Part shown: positions 11,280 to 21,095 of the stretch, piece after piece
Layout: each line of letters starts with the position of its first letter
Numbering within the stretch: position 1 is the first letter of the stretch
NCBI RefSeq assembly: GCF_019175385.1
Contig: NC_083341.1
Span: 86,702,321-86,766,320, forward strand
DNA from: Lycium barbarum
Taxonomy: Eukaryota > Streptophyta > Magnoliopsida > Solanales > Solanaceae
Length of the DNA stretch: 64,000 nt
Reading direction: 5' to 3'
Program-made: the position numbers and the translations under genes
Notes under the pieces: generated by a model
Told to the model about the DNA's origin: nothing
Databases searched by the model: none
The model's input: only the letters and a program-made list of their open reading frames with translations

Positions 11280-14200
11280 TATAACGACCAATTTGGTCGC
11301 TATTGCACTTTTGACCCATTTACACCAATTGACCCTTTCCCAAGCCTTTTTAGTATGATTTTGATCTGCAGGGATAGGCGACATGGTTCCCGAGGTAATC
11401 GGGCGAGTATTGTTGTGACTTATGAGAATTAGAACCTTAAAGTGAAAAACCTTTGACCAATAGTTGGCTTTTAGGAAAACAGACCTTTTTCAAAATTCGG
11501 TCGATTTCGTGAGGTCTAGAGGGTCGATTATGACTTGGTGGGATTCAGTACAGTTCTCGAGGTTCTCGGGAGAGTTTTGGGCTTTGGGTTGGAAACTTGG
11601 TTTTAGCCATTTGGGGATTGACCGATTCAATGTGACCTCCGTTGGGAATTCTGAGGTCATGGATGGATTTGTAGCATGTTTTTACTTGTGTTTGAATGTT
11701 TGGTTTGGATCCGAGAGGTTCCAGATGGTAGTTGGGGTTTCGGGTTGAGATTTGGTGAAACTAGAAGAATTCTAGTTCAGGTGTCTCGCCCCGGCGGAGA
11801 CTCTTCGCCCCTACGGATCCGCCCTAGCGGGCTTTTGTCCGCAGGAGCGGAAGGTTCCGTGTTTAATGAACTTCCACCCCAGCAGATGGGAATCCGCTGA
11901 GGCGAGATCGCAGTAGCGAAAGGGGTCCACCCTAGTGAATAACGCTGATCAAAATCCCTATTTTATTCCTAACTTCGAGCCATTAGTTCCACTCACCCAA
12001 AACCCTAAGTATAAGGATCATTAAGGGAGATTTCTAGAGATCTTGTGGTGGAATCATCTTGGGGTAAGTCCTTGAAACTTAACCTTGTAATTTATCTTTC
12101 CTTTACTAGCATCCATGGTAGTTAATGGCTATTGAGGGTGATGGGTTGTAGAAACCTAAGTTCTTAATCATTAAACCCTCTAACCCAATTGATAATTGTT
12201 GTTCAAAGTGCTGATTCTATCTTCTATAATTGTAGATTAATATATTCTACGACTGAATCTCTCTTGGCTTCTAGGATCAATTCATGTATTAGTGTTCTTA
12301 CTAAATTGGGGTTTTTCGCTTAATTGATGAAATTGAAGGATCAATTGTGGTTAGAACTCCAACAAATTAAGGATAATGACTAATGAGACTATGAGTAGTG
12401 TAATTTCACCCTTAATTTCTGATTTTACCCTCATGAGTCGATAAGGGTATTTTGGGTATTTTGAAGTAATTCTCCAACCGTTCCTCTTTACGATTAGTTG
12501 GATTGTTGTGGTCATTTACTTACTTAGCATTGTTAATTTTAGACTACGAGTATTCAGGGGCTCTTCAGAAGGGCAAGACTCATATTTGACGGTTCGTGGC
12601 ACCAGTTCGGCATCGAGGTAGTTTACGTCTAACCTTTCAGTTAGACTCCAATTAGTGAGTTATATGTAGAGTTAGATATTGACGGGGAAAGTATGCTACG
12701 CCTTCAGGTATAGAGTTGGGATATAATTCTATTAGGTTGGTTGCTGTTGATTATAGGCTTGTCGCCTTGTTGTTATGGTTGGGCTTGTTATTGTGATTGG
12801 GCTTGTCGCCTTATTTGCTATGTTATAAATTGCTTATCTATTCATCTCTCTTTGTTATGTCACTTATCATCGGAAAGAGGAAGAATTATGAGATTAGGCT
12901 TGAATTTGATGTGTGCTTTTGATAAGACACGTGTGAGATTCTTTTTACGATTAATTTTCGATTATGATATCGTGTATGGCATACATACTCATTTTCCCAT
13001 GATACATTGATGTGAAGATTATGACTTGGTACTGATGATGATCAGGGAGAAAATGAAATATTTTGGTGTCAAATACTTAATTGTGAGGTGTCTTGTGATA
13101 AAGCACGAATGAGATCTTGATTATGATTTATTGTTAGTAACGATATTATGCAAGATTTGATACAACTTATGGTGCTTGTGATATTCATAGCATATTCATT
13201 TGCATTGATTGCACTGATTCCTCATTCATGCATTCATACAGTCATACATGATGGAAGTGGTTCGGAAAGGATTGATGAAAGACTTATGGCAACTATGAAA
13301 GAAAGTGTGGCACTTTTTGAGGAAAGGATGTTATGAATCCATGTCCGAGGCCCGTTCCGGAGTGGAAGGTATATGGCTCGTGTCCGAGGTCCTTTCCTGA
13401 GCGAGTGGTACATAGACTCCATGGGTCCCCCGCGGGTCATGACTGCCGAGACTTGGATATTCTGTCTGGAGCATGTGTGTATAAGGTTGAGGTACTTGAC
13501 AGTGCATTGCATTCCACATCATTACATTTTATTCCACATCATCATATGGCTATTTTATTTCTAATTTTATATGGTTTGTTTGAACAGTTGTTGTGATAAA
13601 GATCTGGTTATTGACGGGACAAAAGTGTGGATTAGTTACTCTACCTAGGTGCAGGACTTGGATTTGAGATTCTTGAGACTTGGCAGACTTGTGGTTTGGG
13701 AGCTTCACCTGGGCTTATGACTTGAACAATTGAGTTTCCGTGTGACTTCTGTGTGGGTGGAATTCTTTGATTATTGTGATGATATGATTCATGAGTATGC
13801 TTGATTTCTTATCTGCCTACTTGTCTATTTATTTCTTCATATATGTGAACTTATTGTTGTCGGCCTATGAAACCTAACAGTACATAGTGTTTGTGCTTAT
13901 GCTACCTAGCTTCACTCTTTTCTGGGTACAGAGTTTACTACAGGTTCCCCTTCAGGTCCTCGAGAGTGCTTTCCCCTAGGTTGTGCTATCCGAGTTTCCA
14001 GGGTGCGCTATGTTTCCGATTGGCTACCTGGAAGACTCTTCTCTTTTAGATATACATTATCAGACAGTATTATTCATATATCGATGTATCATTACTATTC
14101 AGACTCATGTAATACTTAGTAGCTCTTGTGCTGCGACTTGACTAGATTCCTTAGGTAGTTGTTGTACTTCCGCACTTATATACTTTTAAATGATATTGAG

Positions 14201-14318
14201 ATTGCTTGGTTTTCTATTTTCTTCCACAAGTTCATTTTGAATGTTGATTTAGGGAAGGGTTCACCCACCAAGAGGGTCAGTGTGGGCGCTCGCTCAACCC
14301 ACGAGTTGGGTCATGACA
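11280..14318 (+). mobile_element. Solo LTR K
   Basis: It is 3039 bp, starting TATAACGACC (first G mutated from TGTAACGACC) and ending GTTGGGTCATGACA, with TSD ATTAT at 11275-11279 and 14319-14323. It is the same family as D: both share the phrase ttcccgaggtaatcggg and the segment around 13400-13470. Palindromic CG-rich motifs lie at 11790-11925. No primer site, polypurine tract or pol is attached. Confidence 0.87.
11790..11965 (+). promoter_or_regulatory. Palindromic CG-rich cluster in LTR K
   Basis: Short inverted motifs such as GGCGGAGACTCTTCGCC and GATCCGCCCTAGCGG occur in a 140-bp stretch, followed by the AT-rich ctattttattcc at about 11956. The equivalent stretch in D (41487-41634) uses different words (CGCACCTGCG and CGCAGGTGCG), so position is kept while sequence changes. 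Confidence 0.5.
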
Positions 14319-14609
14319 ATTATTTGAGTGGTTTGGTTGATATGACATTTACTTGTTTTATTATTAATTCATTCCAAGTAGTTAAAAACAATATTGTCAC
14401 TTTTGGAAAATTGCTTGGATAAATAATTCTTATTGGTTTGAATTTTTAGTTAGTAGTTAATGATAAGTCTCCATGAGTAAGATACTCAAATTCTCATAAC
14501 TTGTTACTTATACTGTTGTACGACCACGCACATTTGTGTATGTGTTTGGCCTTGATATAGCTTCTGAAAATTTTTTGTTTATAGTTTGCGAAGGCCAAAG
14601 CAGCCCAAC
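14319..14609. other. Flanking DNA between solo LTRs K and L
   Basis: This is AT-rich sequence carrying the right TSD copy of K (14319-14323) and the left TSD copy of L (14605-14609, CCAAC). No open frame or known repeat is recognised. It should have been continuous with 16666 onward before L inserted. Confidence 0.6.
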
Positions 14610-16665
14610 TGTTACACCTCGGAAATTTTCCACGAGCCTACCATGAATAGACCAATGAAGGGTTTGAGTGTGCGATGCTTTACTAAGTAGGGAATGGCTA
14701 ATTATGAATTTTTGGAAATAAGAGAGTTGCAGAATTTTATTTCAGCCCAGTGGTTGTAAAGTGATTTACGGCCCGTAAAGTGCCATCGTCCTTCAACATT
14801 TCAAAAATTTCGACTTTCTGTTAAATGTTGAAATGGTAAAATACGACCCAGAATACGAACCGTAAATCGAAATACGGCCCGTAAACTGAGTCGTAAACTG
14901 CCAAGATCTCCAGCCAACCTTTCTGTTTCTGATATGCTTAAATACGAGGACGGACCGTAAACCAGTATACGGTCCGTAAACTGTGGTTTACGACCACTGT
15001 ACACCCCGACTGTTGTTCATTAAAAATCAGATTTTGAGTATTAAAAAGAGACCCTAACCTCGTTTTATTTCATTTCTCATCTCCACAATTCAAGAATATT
15101 CTCCAAAACACTTTATCCAAGGGAATCAAAGGAACATCAAGATCAACAACATTAAATCCATAAAACAAAGTGTATGAAATGCAAGTAAAGGTCATCTACC
15201 TCAAGAAAACCCAAGAAAGGTGAAGTAGGGTTTTGGTGCAAAGAAGGCATTACTACTCAAGACTTATTCAACCATCATCTAAGGTAAGTTTCATGACTTT
15301 ATCATGTTGTTTAAGGTATTAGAAGATTAAGAAGCTTGAATTGTAGAAAGACATGGGAAATGGGTCTAGAATGGGTGAATAGTGTCACCATTGAATGATA
15401 GTGGCATTGAATCATGAATGTTGATGTGTTGTGATTATGAATACGTTATAATTGATGTTTATATCATGAAACAAGTATTAAATATGCGAAAACACAAAAA
15501 TGAGGCTAGTCCTTTCTTTCTAATGGCATGAATCCTATAGCATGAATTCCTTTCCTCTTCATGAATTCCTATATTCCGGAAAGCTAAAAGCCTATATCCA
15601 TAAGTGCCCATATAAGATAAAGAGATATGATATGATGATGCCTTGTTGATAGTGATGTTATTTATTGTTCACACTCACCTTATGTATTATTTCCCCCAAG
15701 GTGAGGCAGAATGCTCATATATGTTCATAATGGAATCGAGGGTTCACGACCTTACGTCACCTCGATAGAATGCAGTCGTGCTAGAGTCTTTATGCATGTA
15801 TGATGACAAGTATATTTTGATAAGCATATTATTATAAGTATTTTATGATAAACATTTCATGATTGCATCACACCGGGCCTAGTTGGCCGGGCAGTCACCG
15901 GCAAGGCGGGCAGCTATACGGATACACCATGACCTTTTGGCATGGGCAGACACCACTAGTGGGCGGCATGAGATGGTGCCCCAGACGCGGGAGGCCTGGA
16001 CACGGGCTAATGTTATTGATTATCACACCGTTCCGGTATGGACGGGCAACTTACATATTATGCATCTATGATATGATGATGAGTACAAGTAAGACAGCAT
16101 GCATTACGTCTCTTATGATTGTCATTAAGATCCAGATGTTTCATAATGATGTTCTCATGATACCATTGTTGTCTTCCTTCATTGTTTATGCCTCTCATAC
16201 TCAGTACAATATTCGTACGGACGTCTGTTTTCTTTGGACGCTGTGTTCATGCCCACAGGTGGACAGGGAGGTGAGCTTGATCCAGATCCATAGTAGCTGT
16301 CTGCTGATTAAGAGCACTCCATTGTTCGGAGGTGCTTGTGATTCTCCTTTTGGTATATATGCATATTTTGGGCACGACGGAGTCTTGTTCCGTCTATATA
16401 TATATACAGTCTGTCAGTAGAGGCTCGTAGATACGCAGTGTGGGTTAGATGGTCTCACAAGATGTTATTATAGGTATATATTATTTTGATGGCCGAGAGG
16501 CAAATGTATATAAAGCATTTATAATTCTATCTAAAATATGTTTTTCCTATAATTCGTGTATGAAGTTGATAAAAGGGCCTTAAGTGAGTAAGATGAGTGG
16601 TAGAGCGAGTGGTGCTCGGTGGCTAGCCCCGGGTGCCCGTCGCGGCCCCCAGTTGGATCGTGACA
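14610..16665 (+). mobile_element. Solo LTR L (same family as the LTRs of element C)
   Basis: It is 2056 bp, TGTTACACCTCGG...GTTGGATCGTGACA, with TSD CCAAC at 14605-14609 and 16666-16670. Its sequence is clearly homologous to the reverse complement of 42857-45322 (for example the start, the palindrome block, and the region 16180-16660). A TATA-like TATTAAAAAG lies at 15039-15048. The open frame at 15863-16420 lies in the transcribed LTR and has no recognisable protein. Confidence 0.88.
14768..15048 (+). promoter_or_regulatory. U3 promoter of LTR L: palindromes plus TATA-like box
   Basis: TTTACGGCCCGTAAA (7-bp arms) at 14767-14781 is followed by repeated TACGGNCCGTA words at 14872-14885 and 14952-14983. 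TATTAAAAAG at 15039-15048 is the best TATA candidate. The same arrangement is found in both LTRs of element C. Confidence 0.6.
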
Positions 16666-16780
16666 CCAACAATATTTAGTTAAATTATAAAAACACTTAC
16701 ATAGAACTAACAATTCACAATTACCATAAAGAAGTCAATACAAGAAAGTATACTAATGAAATCATAATTCAAATATACTA

Positions 16781-17035
16781 CTACAATTGTACTTGATGAG
16801 GTTTCATCTCTTGAAATAATTTTATAATAAAAGCATCAGAAGTAGTACGAAATACTTTTCTTTATACATAAGACACTACAACACAGTCTAAAAAATTTAT
16901 CATCCATTTGGTTCGGCATGCCATTTTTTATAAACTTCATCGCCGAAAAATCTTTTTCAACGTTTAGTGGCAATTTGCATAAGCAAAGCAATTAGTTTTA
17001 CCTTTTTAGCTCAACCACTGTTCTTAAAATTTCAC
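16781..17035 (-). pseudogene. hAT-family transposase remnant (C-terminal dimerisation region)
   Basis: On the minus strand one frame reads LNVEKDFSAMKFIKN and MPNQMDDKFF; after a frameshift a second reads DCVVVSYV, a stop, then FRTTSDAFIIKLFQEMKPHQ, with a terminal stop at 16781-16783. The FSAMKFIKN block and the ending of the type QEMK...QL are characteristic of the hAT C-terminal dimerisation domain. Only this end survives, and a frameshift plus an internal stop make it dead. No terminal inverted repeats were found. Confidence 0.72.
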
Positions 17036-17278
17036 AAGTCCACCTACATTAAAGAATATTTTATTAATATTATATATATCAATAATAATTCTGGAATATA
17101 TCGATAATAATTCTGGAGCGGGCTACCGGTGAAAACAGATTAAAGTAATTAAATATTGATTAGAATTTTGGGTTTATTTACTAACCAATTTTTAATAAAT
17201 AAATAAATAAAAATCAAACGAATTCAATTTTTCTTATAAAAGTAAGCCGAATACTTTCATGTTCAGGTCTATTCTTTT
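17036..17278. other. AT-rich flank
   Basis: No gene is recognisable. A short direct repeat (tatatcaataataattctgga, two diverged copies) lies near 17075-17116, and an AAAT run lies near 17191-17213. It may be further decayed hAT sequence. Confidence 0.4.
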
Positions 17279-18546
17279 TGTTGGGATCAAAATAATCAGG
17301 GCGTCATGCGGAAGCTTATAATTGGAAAGAGCGACGATAAATCAGATGGCAAAGAAAAATATACTAAAAGCGGCATAATATTCTAATACGGTTTGATCAA
17401 TTGATCTACCTATGAAAACCTAATATAAAAGCATAAAAACTGTTGAGAGAAAAATCTCCTCCTAAACAAGACTCTTTAAACGACTACATTGTGGATGCTA
17501 TTTTATTGTACGAGAACAATGGATCTTCTATTTATAGAGGTCCAAAAATTCTCTTGCAAGAAAATAGATAAATATGGAAGAATCCTTTTCCACCAAGAAA
17601 ATATTTTTGAAGTAAAACACAATTATGGTAGAATCCAAATAAGGTAGAAAATTCAGGGCAAACGAGAACAAATCTTCTCTTGACCTGAATTTCTAGCAAA
17701 ATAAACTTGATCTTCCTCACTACTCCTTGGCATGATTAAAAGTAGATATGGTTGAAAATTTGAGTCTTGTGCATTAAAAGTGAGCACAAGTTGAAAGTGG
17801 AGCCCATGCATTAAAAGTAAACATGGGTTGAAATTGGCCCAGGCGTTTAAAGTAAGCAAGGGTTGAAAATTTGAGCTCATACGTTAAAAGTAAGCATGCT
17901 TTGAAAATTGAGCTCATGCGTTAAAATAAGCATGAGTTAAAAATTACTTTTGTTTTAAAAATATGCAGTAGCTCGATTGTTGAAAATATAGTTGAAACTT
18001 CATCTCCACATGTAGCGCTTCAGACTTTTTTTTTTTTTGGACCAAAAACTTCATTATCGTCGAGTTGGTTGCAACTTGAACTGATCCACCCTCAATTTGT
18101 CTTCAATTGCATTGAATCATTGGTGTTGATACCACTTGTTGCGATCGAAATAACAGGGTGTCATGTGGAAGCTTACAATTGTAAACCTTGAATGACGATA
18201 AATCAAACAACAAAGAACATATACTAAAAATCATAATATTATTATATGATTTGGCCAACTGACCTACATATGAAAAACTAATATAAAAGCATAAAACTAT
18301 TGAGATAATAATCTCCCCAAATGAGACTATTTTAATGACTACATTGTGGATGCAATTGTGCTACTGTATGAGAATAAAGGATATTTTATTTATAGAGGTC
18401 CAAAACTTCTCTTGCAAGAAAACAAATAAATATGGAAGAATCCTTTTCCACCAAGAAAATCTTTTCTACCTTGAAAACCTTTTTGAAGTAAAACACAATT
18501 ATGGTAGAATCCAAATAAGGTAGAAAATTCAGGACAAACCCTAACA
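17279..18546 (-). mobile_element. Mini LTR element M (TRIM-like), non-autonomous
   Basis: Two direct copies about 400 bp long, 17279-17670 and 18137-18546, both start TGTTG on the plus strand and end AACA, sharing long stretches such as the block around tataaaagcataaaa. On the minus strand the sequence next to the 18137 copy is TGGTATCA (18134-18127), the start of a tRNA-iMet primer site, and the sequence next to the 17670 copy is a purine run (AAGAGAAGATT). The internal region is only 466 bp and holds a tandem repeat, not gag or pol. The flanks CTTTT (17274-17278) and CATTT (18547-18551) form a TSD with one mismatch. It must be mobilised by another element's proteins. Confidence 0.75.
17740..17945 (-). 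repeat. About 36-bp tandem repeat in the internal region of M (about 5 units)
   Basis: Units resemble gttgaaaatttgagctcatg followed by cgttaaaagtaagcatg, diverged from one another. On the minus strand an open frame through it (17653-17880) gives a repeated NFQP...LLL...A pattern. That frame is probably a consequence of the repeat rather than a gene. Confidence 0.7.
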
Positions 18547-19297
18547 CATTTTTGAAGAAATGTAAGCTACACACCTAACTTCTGTTAAAAAGCTAACACA
18601 AATTCTTCAACACTTTGGTCTATTCTTTAAAATAAAATAAAAAATTAAGCCACAAATTCAAATAATTCAATGTCTTTGTATATTCTTCTTTTAAAAAGAA
18701 ATTAAGCTACAATGGCAATTTACTCCCTTGAGGATCGTAATTGAACTCTGACTCTTCACCTTGTGGTCTATCTTTCTGAAGAAAAAATGAAGTCACAAGC
18801 CGATGTGGCGTACATAGTTATATCAAGGGTATTAAAAATAAATTGTATATGTTTATGATTCAATATAAGACTTAAATATACAATAGAATTTGTCGGCGAA
18901 TAGTACTCGACTGATTACCCTTCCATCACTGCATCAAGGGTTGTGGTGGGTTAGATATAATCCCTCATCGTTAATCGGAAATATCAAATTTGAGACCATG
19001 AAAATAAAAAAAATCTCGGTAGGCAGTGTTTTCCCCATCAGTGAACCTCACACGATATGGACCCAGATCAATTAGGACGCCAAAGGGTGAAAAAGAAAAG
19101 ATTGTTCTTTTATCTTTTTTCTTCATAGAAATAAAGTGTTGTCAAATAACATTTTGAAATCCAAAAGTGCAGTCAGACATCAGCCTAACTTCACTAAACA
19201 TATGATATAGGAAACGAATATATATTCTCGACATAAAGGCATAAAATAGGGAAAATAGTCTTAAGGATACATATTCGTTTTAAACGATACGTTCCAT
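18547..19297. other. Non-coding flank left of the Copia element
   Basis: AT-rich sequence without a convincing gene. A stretch at 18890-19080 (tctcggtaggcagtgttttc and neighbours) looks like dispersed-repeat sequence common in Solanaceae, but I cannot name it. The last five bases, TCCAT (19293-19297), would be the left TSD copy of the Copia element. Confidence 0.35.
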
Positions 19298-19787
19298 TGT
19301 TAGTGCAGATTTTAATGGTGATTAATATATTTTGCAGGCACAAAAAGAAAAGAGGACTAAAGTTGCAAGTGGACAAAAAATGAAGGACTCCAAACGAACC
19401 CTAATCAAATAGGGAGCTAACGATGGAGCACAAGAGGGAAACATTGCATTAATCAATCAATGCACAGATATATGGAAAGAAGATATCCTTCCAATACCAA
19501 TGGCCAGTTCTATTTAAGGAGTTAAGTACCAAATGCCCTCAAATCAAGGAATATCAATCAAAGCAAATATTCAGTCAAGATCGCACAAGTACGAAGCAAG
19601 TTCTCGATAAGGAAGTGAAGATTCCAAGATATTGATTGTTGTAACATACTTCTACATGGAAAGCAATCAATCACAAAAAGCTCTAACCTTATTTTTGGAA
19701 ATAGGATAAATCAATTCCTCTTTCTAAGGATCAATTCTCTTGGGTTGCCATCTCTGTGAAAGAGCCTAAACGTCTACTTTTCAAGAC

Positions 19788-19794
19788 TATATAA
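19788..19794 (+). promoter_or_regulatory. TATA box of the Copia 5' LTR
   Basis: TATATAAGGAGG about 490 bp into the LTR is a good plant TATA context and would start the genomic RNA near 19820. Unlike the Ty3 LTRs here, no palindrome cluster is seen upstream of it. Confidence 0.55.
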
Positions 19795-20183
19795 GGAGGC
19801 TCAATCAACGAAGACAAACATACATTTGTCTCAACTTTCTCAAGATCTTTGCTCTACTTTTCATAAGCATTGTAATTTTGTGAGATTTACTGTGTAAACA
19901 AAAAAGAGAGGAGAGATAAATATAGTTGGTTAGGCATTGTATCAAAAGATTACGGGATTTTGAGTGTTGTCATAGGAGCTCCATTGTAACAACCATTGTG
20001 TCAAAACAATTACAAAAAGAGATACAAAGAACACCCTTGCAACTCAAGGGGACTAAAGTAGGATCTACATTGGATCTGAACCAGTATAAAATATCTTGTG
20101 TCATTTACTTTCTGCATTACTTAAGTAATAGTCAACTACTAGACCTAGCTACTCGACTAACAAAAGAATGAATTTACAATTCA

Positions 20184-20204
20184 CCCCCCCCCCCCCCCCC
20201 CCCC
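20184..20204. repeat. 21-base poly-C tract near the end of the 5' LTR
   Basis: A run of 21 C lies 14 bases before the LTR end. A shorter C run is usual at this place in Copia LTRs of this type. Its exact length may be a sequencing or assembly uncertainty. Confidence 0.9.
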
Positions 20205-20220
20205 TTCTTGCACTTTCAGT

Positions 20221-20232
20221 TGGTATCAGAGC
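20221..20232 (+). other. Primer binding site, tRNA-iMet type
   Basis: TGGTATCAGAGC lies two bases after the LTR end and is complementary to the 3' end of plant initiator tRNA-Met. It starts minus-strand cDNA synthesis and fixes the LTR boundary and the element's direction. Confidence 0.93.
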
Positions 20233-20276
20233 AAGGTCTCACTTCTAGTTGCTTAACATCATGTGAGGAAAGATCA

Positions 20277-21095
20277 AATGGCTGGATATCGAATTCCTGG
20301 AGCAATTTTGCAAGATAGGCACCATAACCAGACCACCATATTTCAATGGCGAACACTAGTCACTGGAAGGAAAGATTCATTTTTTTGTCCAATCAAACGA
20401 CTTTCAAGCTTGGTGGTGATTAAGAAAGGACCAAAGCCTATTTCAAATATCAACAAAAAAGATTCAAAAACAAAAGTTGATCTAGAATCATTTGAGGTTA
20501 CCAAAGAACAAGAGGAAGTGCTTCAAACAAATGCTGGAGCCATAAGCTTCTTTTACTGTGTATTCAGTGGGGAAGAATATGGGAAGATATAACCATGCGA
20601 GACTGCCAAAGAAATGTGGGACAAGTTGGAAGTTACTTATGAAGGAACATCCAAAGTTCGAGAAACCACGATTGATACACCATAACATGATTATGAAACC
20701 TTCATGATGAAAACATTGAATCAATGTTACCAGGTTCAGCAAAATCATTTGTGATCTCACGTCACTAGGTGTGGTGTACTCTAATTCTCAACAAGTCATA
20801 AAGCTCGTTAGAAGCTTACCAAAGGCCTGGAAACCAAGCCTATTGTCTTGGAAGATGGAAATCTGGACAACCTCATATATGATGAACTCAGCGGTAATCT
20901 AATGGCCTTTGAGAAAAATCATATCAACAAATATCAAAAGGAAGAAACGAAAAAGGTGGTCGCATTCAAATCTCAAGTTGAAGAATTTGATGATGATTTT
21001 AAAGAAGAAGAAGAAGAAGAAGAAGAAGAAGAAGAAGAAGAAGAAGAAGAAGAAAAAGAAGAAGAAGAAGAAGTAGCAATTATATCTAGATTTGT
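20277..21095 (+). pseudogene. gag: Copia gag, N-terminal part, interrupted by element A
   Basis: Reading starts at MAGYRIPG (20278). Later pieces give CETAKEMWDKLEVTYEGTSK (20594-20653), the hallmark of the UBN2-type Copia gag, then LRSLPKAW-like and YDELSGNLMAFEKN blocks. Stops and frameshifts occur near 20590, 20680 and 20740. A GAA repeat (21003-21073) extends an acidic stretch that is normally short. The frame stops where element A begins (21096) and picks up at 39434. Confidence 0.82.
21003..21073 (+). repeat. GAA trinucleotide repeat inside Copia gag
   Basis: About 23 GAA units with one AAA interruption would encode a poly-Glu run. It is a microsatellite expansion of an acidic patch between the UBN2-like region and the zinc knuckle. 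Confidence 0.93.

Larger units (their letters stand above)
19298..20218 (+). repeat. 5' LTR of Copia element N
   Basis: It starts TGTTAGTGCAG and ends CACTTTCA two bases before the primer site, 921 bp in all. The start is set by the typical Copia LTR opening and the end by the primer site. TATA lies at 19788-19794. Bases 19319-19410 are repeated without a mismatch at 63471-63562. Confidence 0.8.

Noticed and set aside
15863..16420. A 185-codon open frame as a host gene
   Set aside because: It lies wholly inside solo LTR L, has no recognisable domain, and the homologous LTRs of element C do not preserve it.
17653..17880. A repeat protein encoded by element M
   Set aside because: The 75-codon frame is short, spans an LTR edge and follows from the tandem DNA repeat alone.
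18890..19080. A named SINE
   Set aside because: The phrase looks familiar from Solanaceae dispersed repeats, but I see no tRNA-like A and B boxes or tail, so no family name can be supported.
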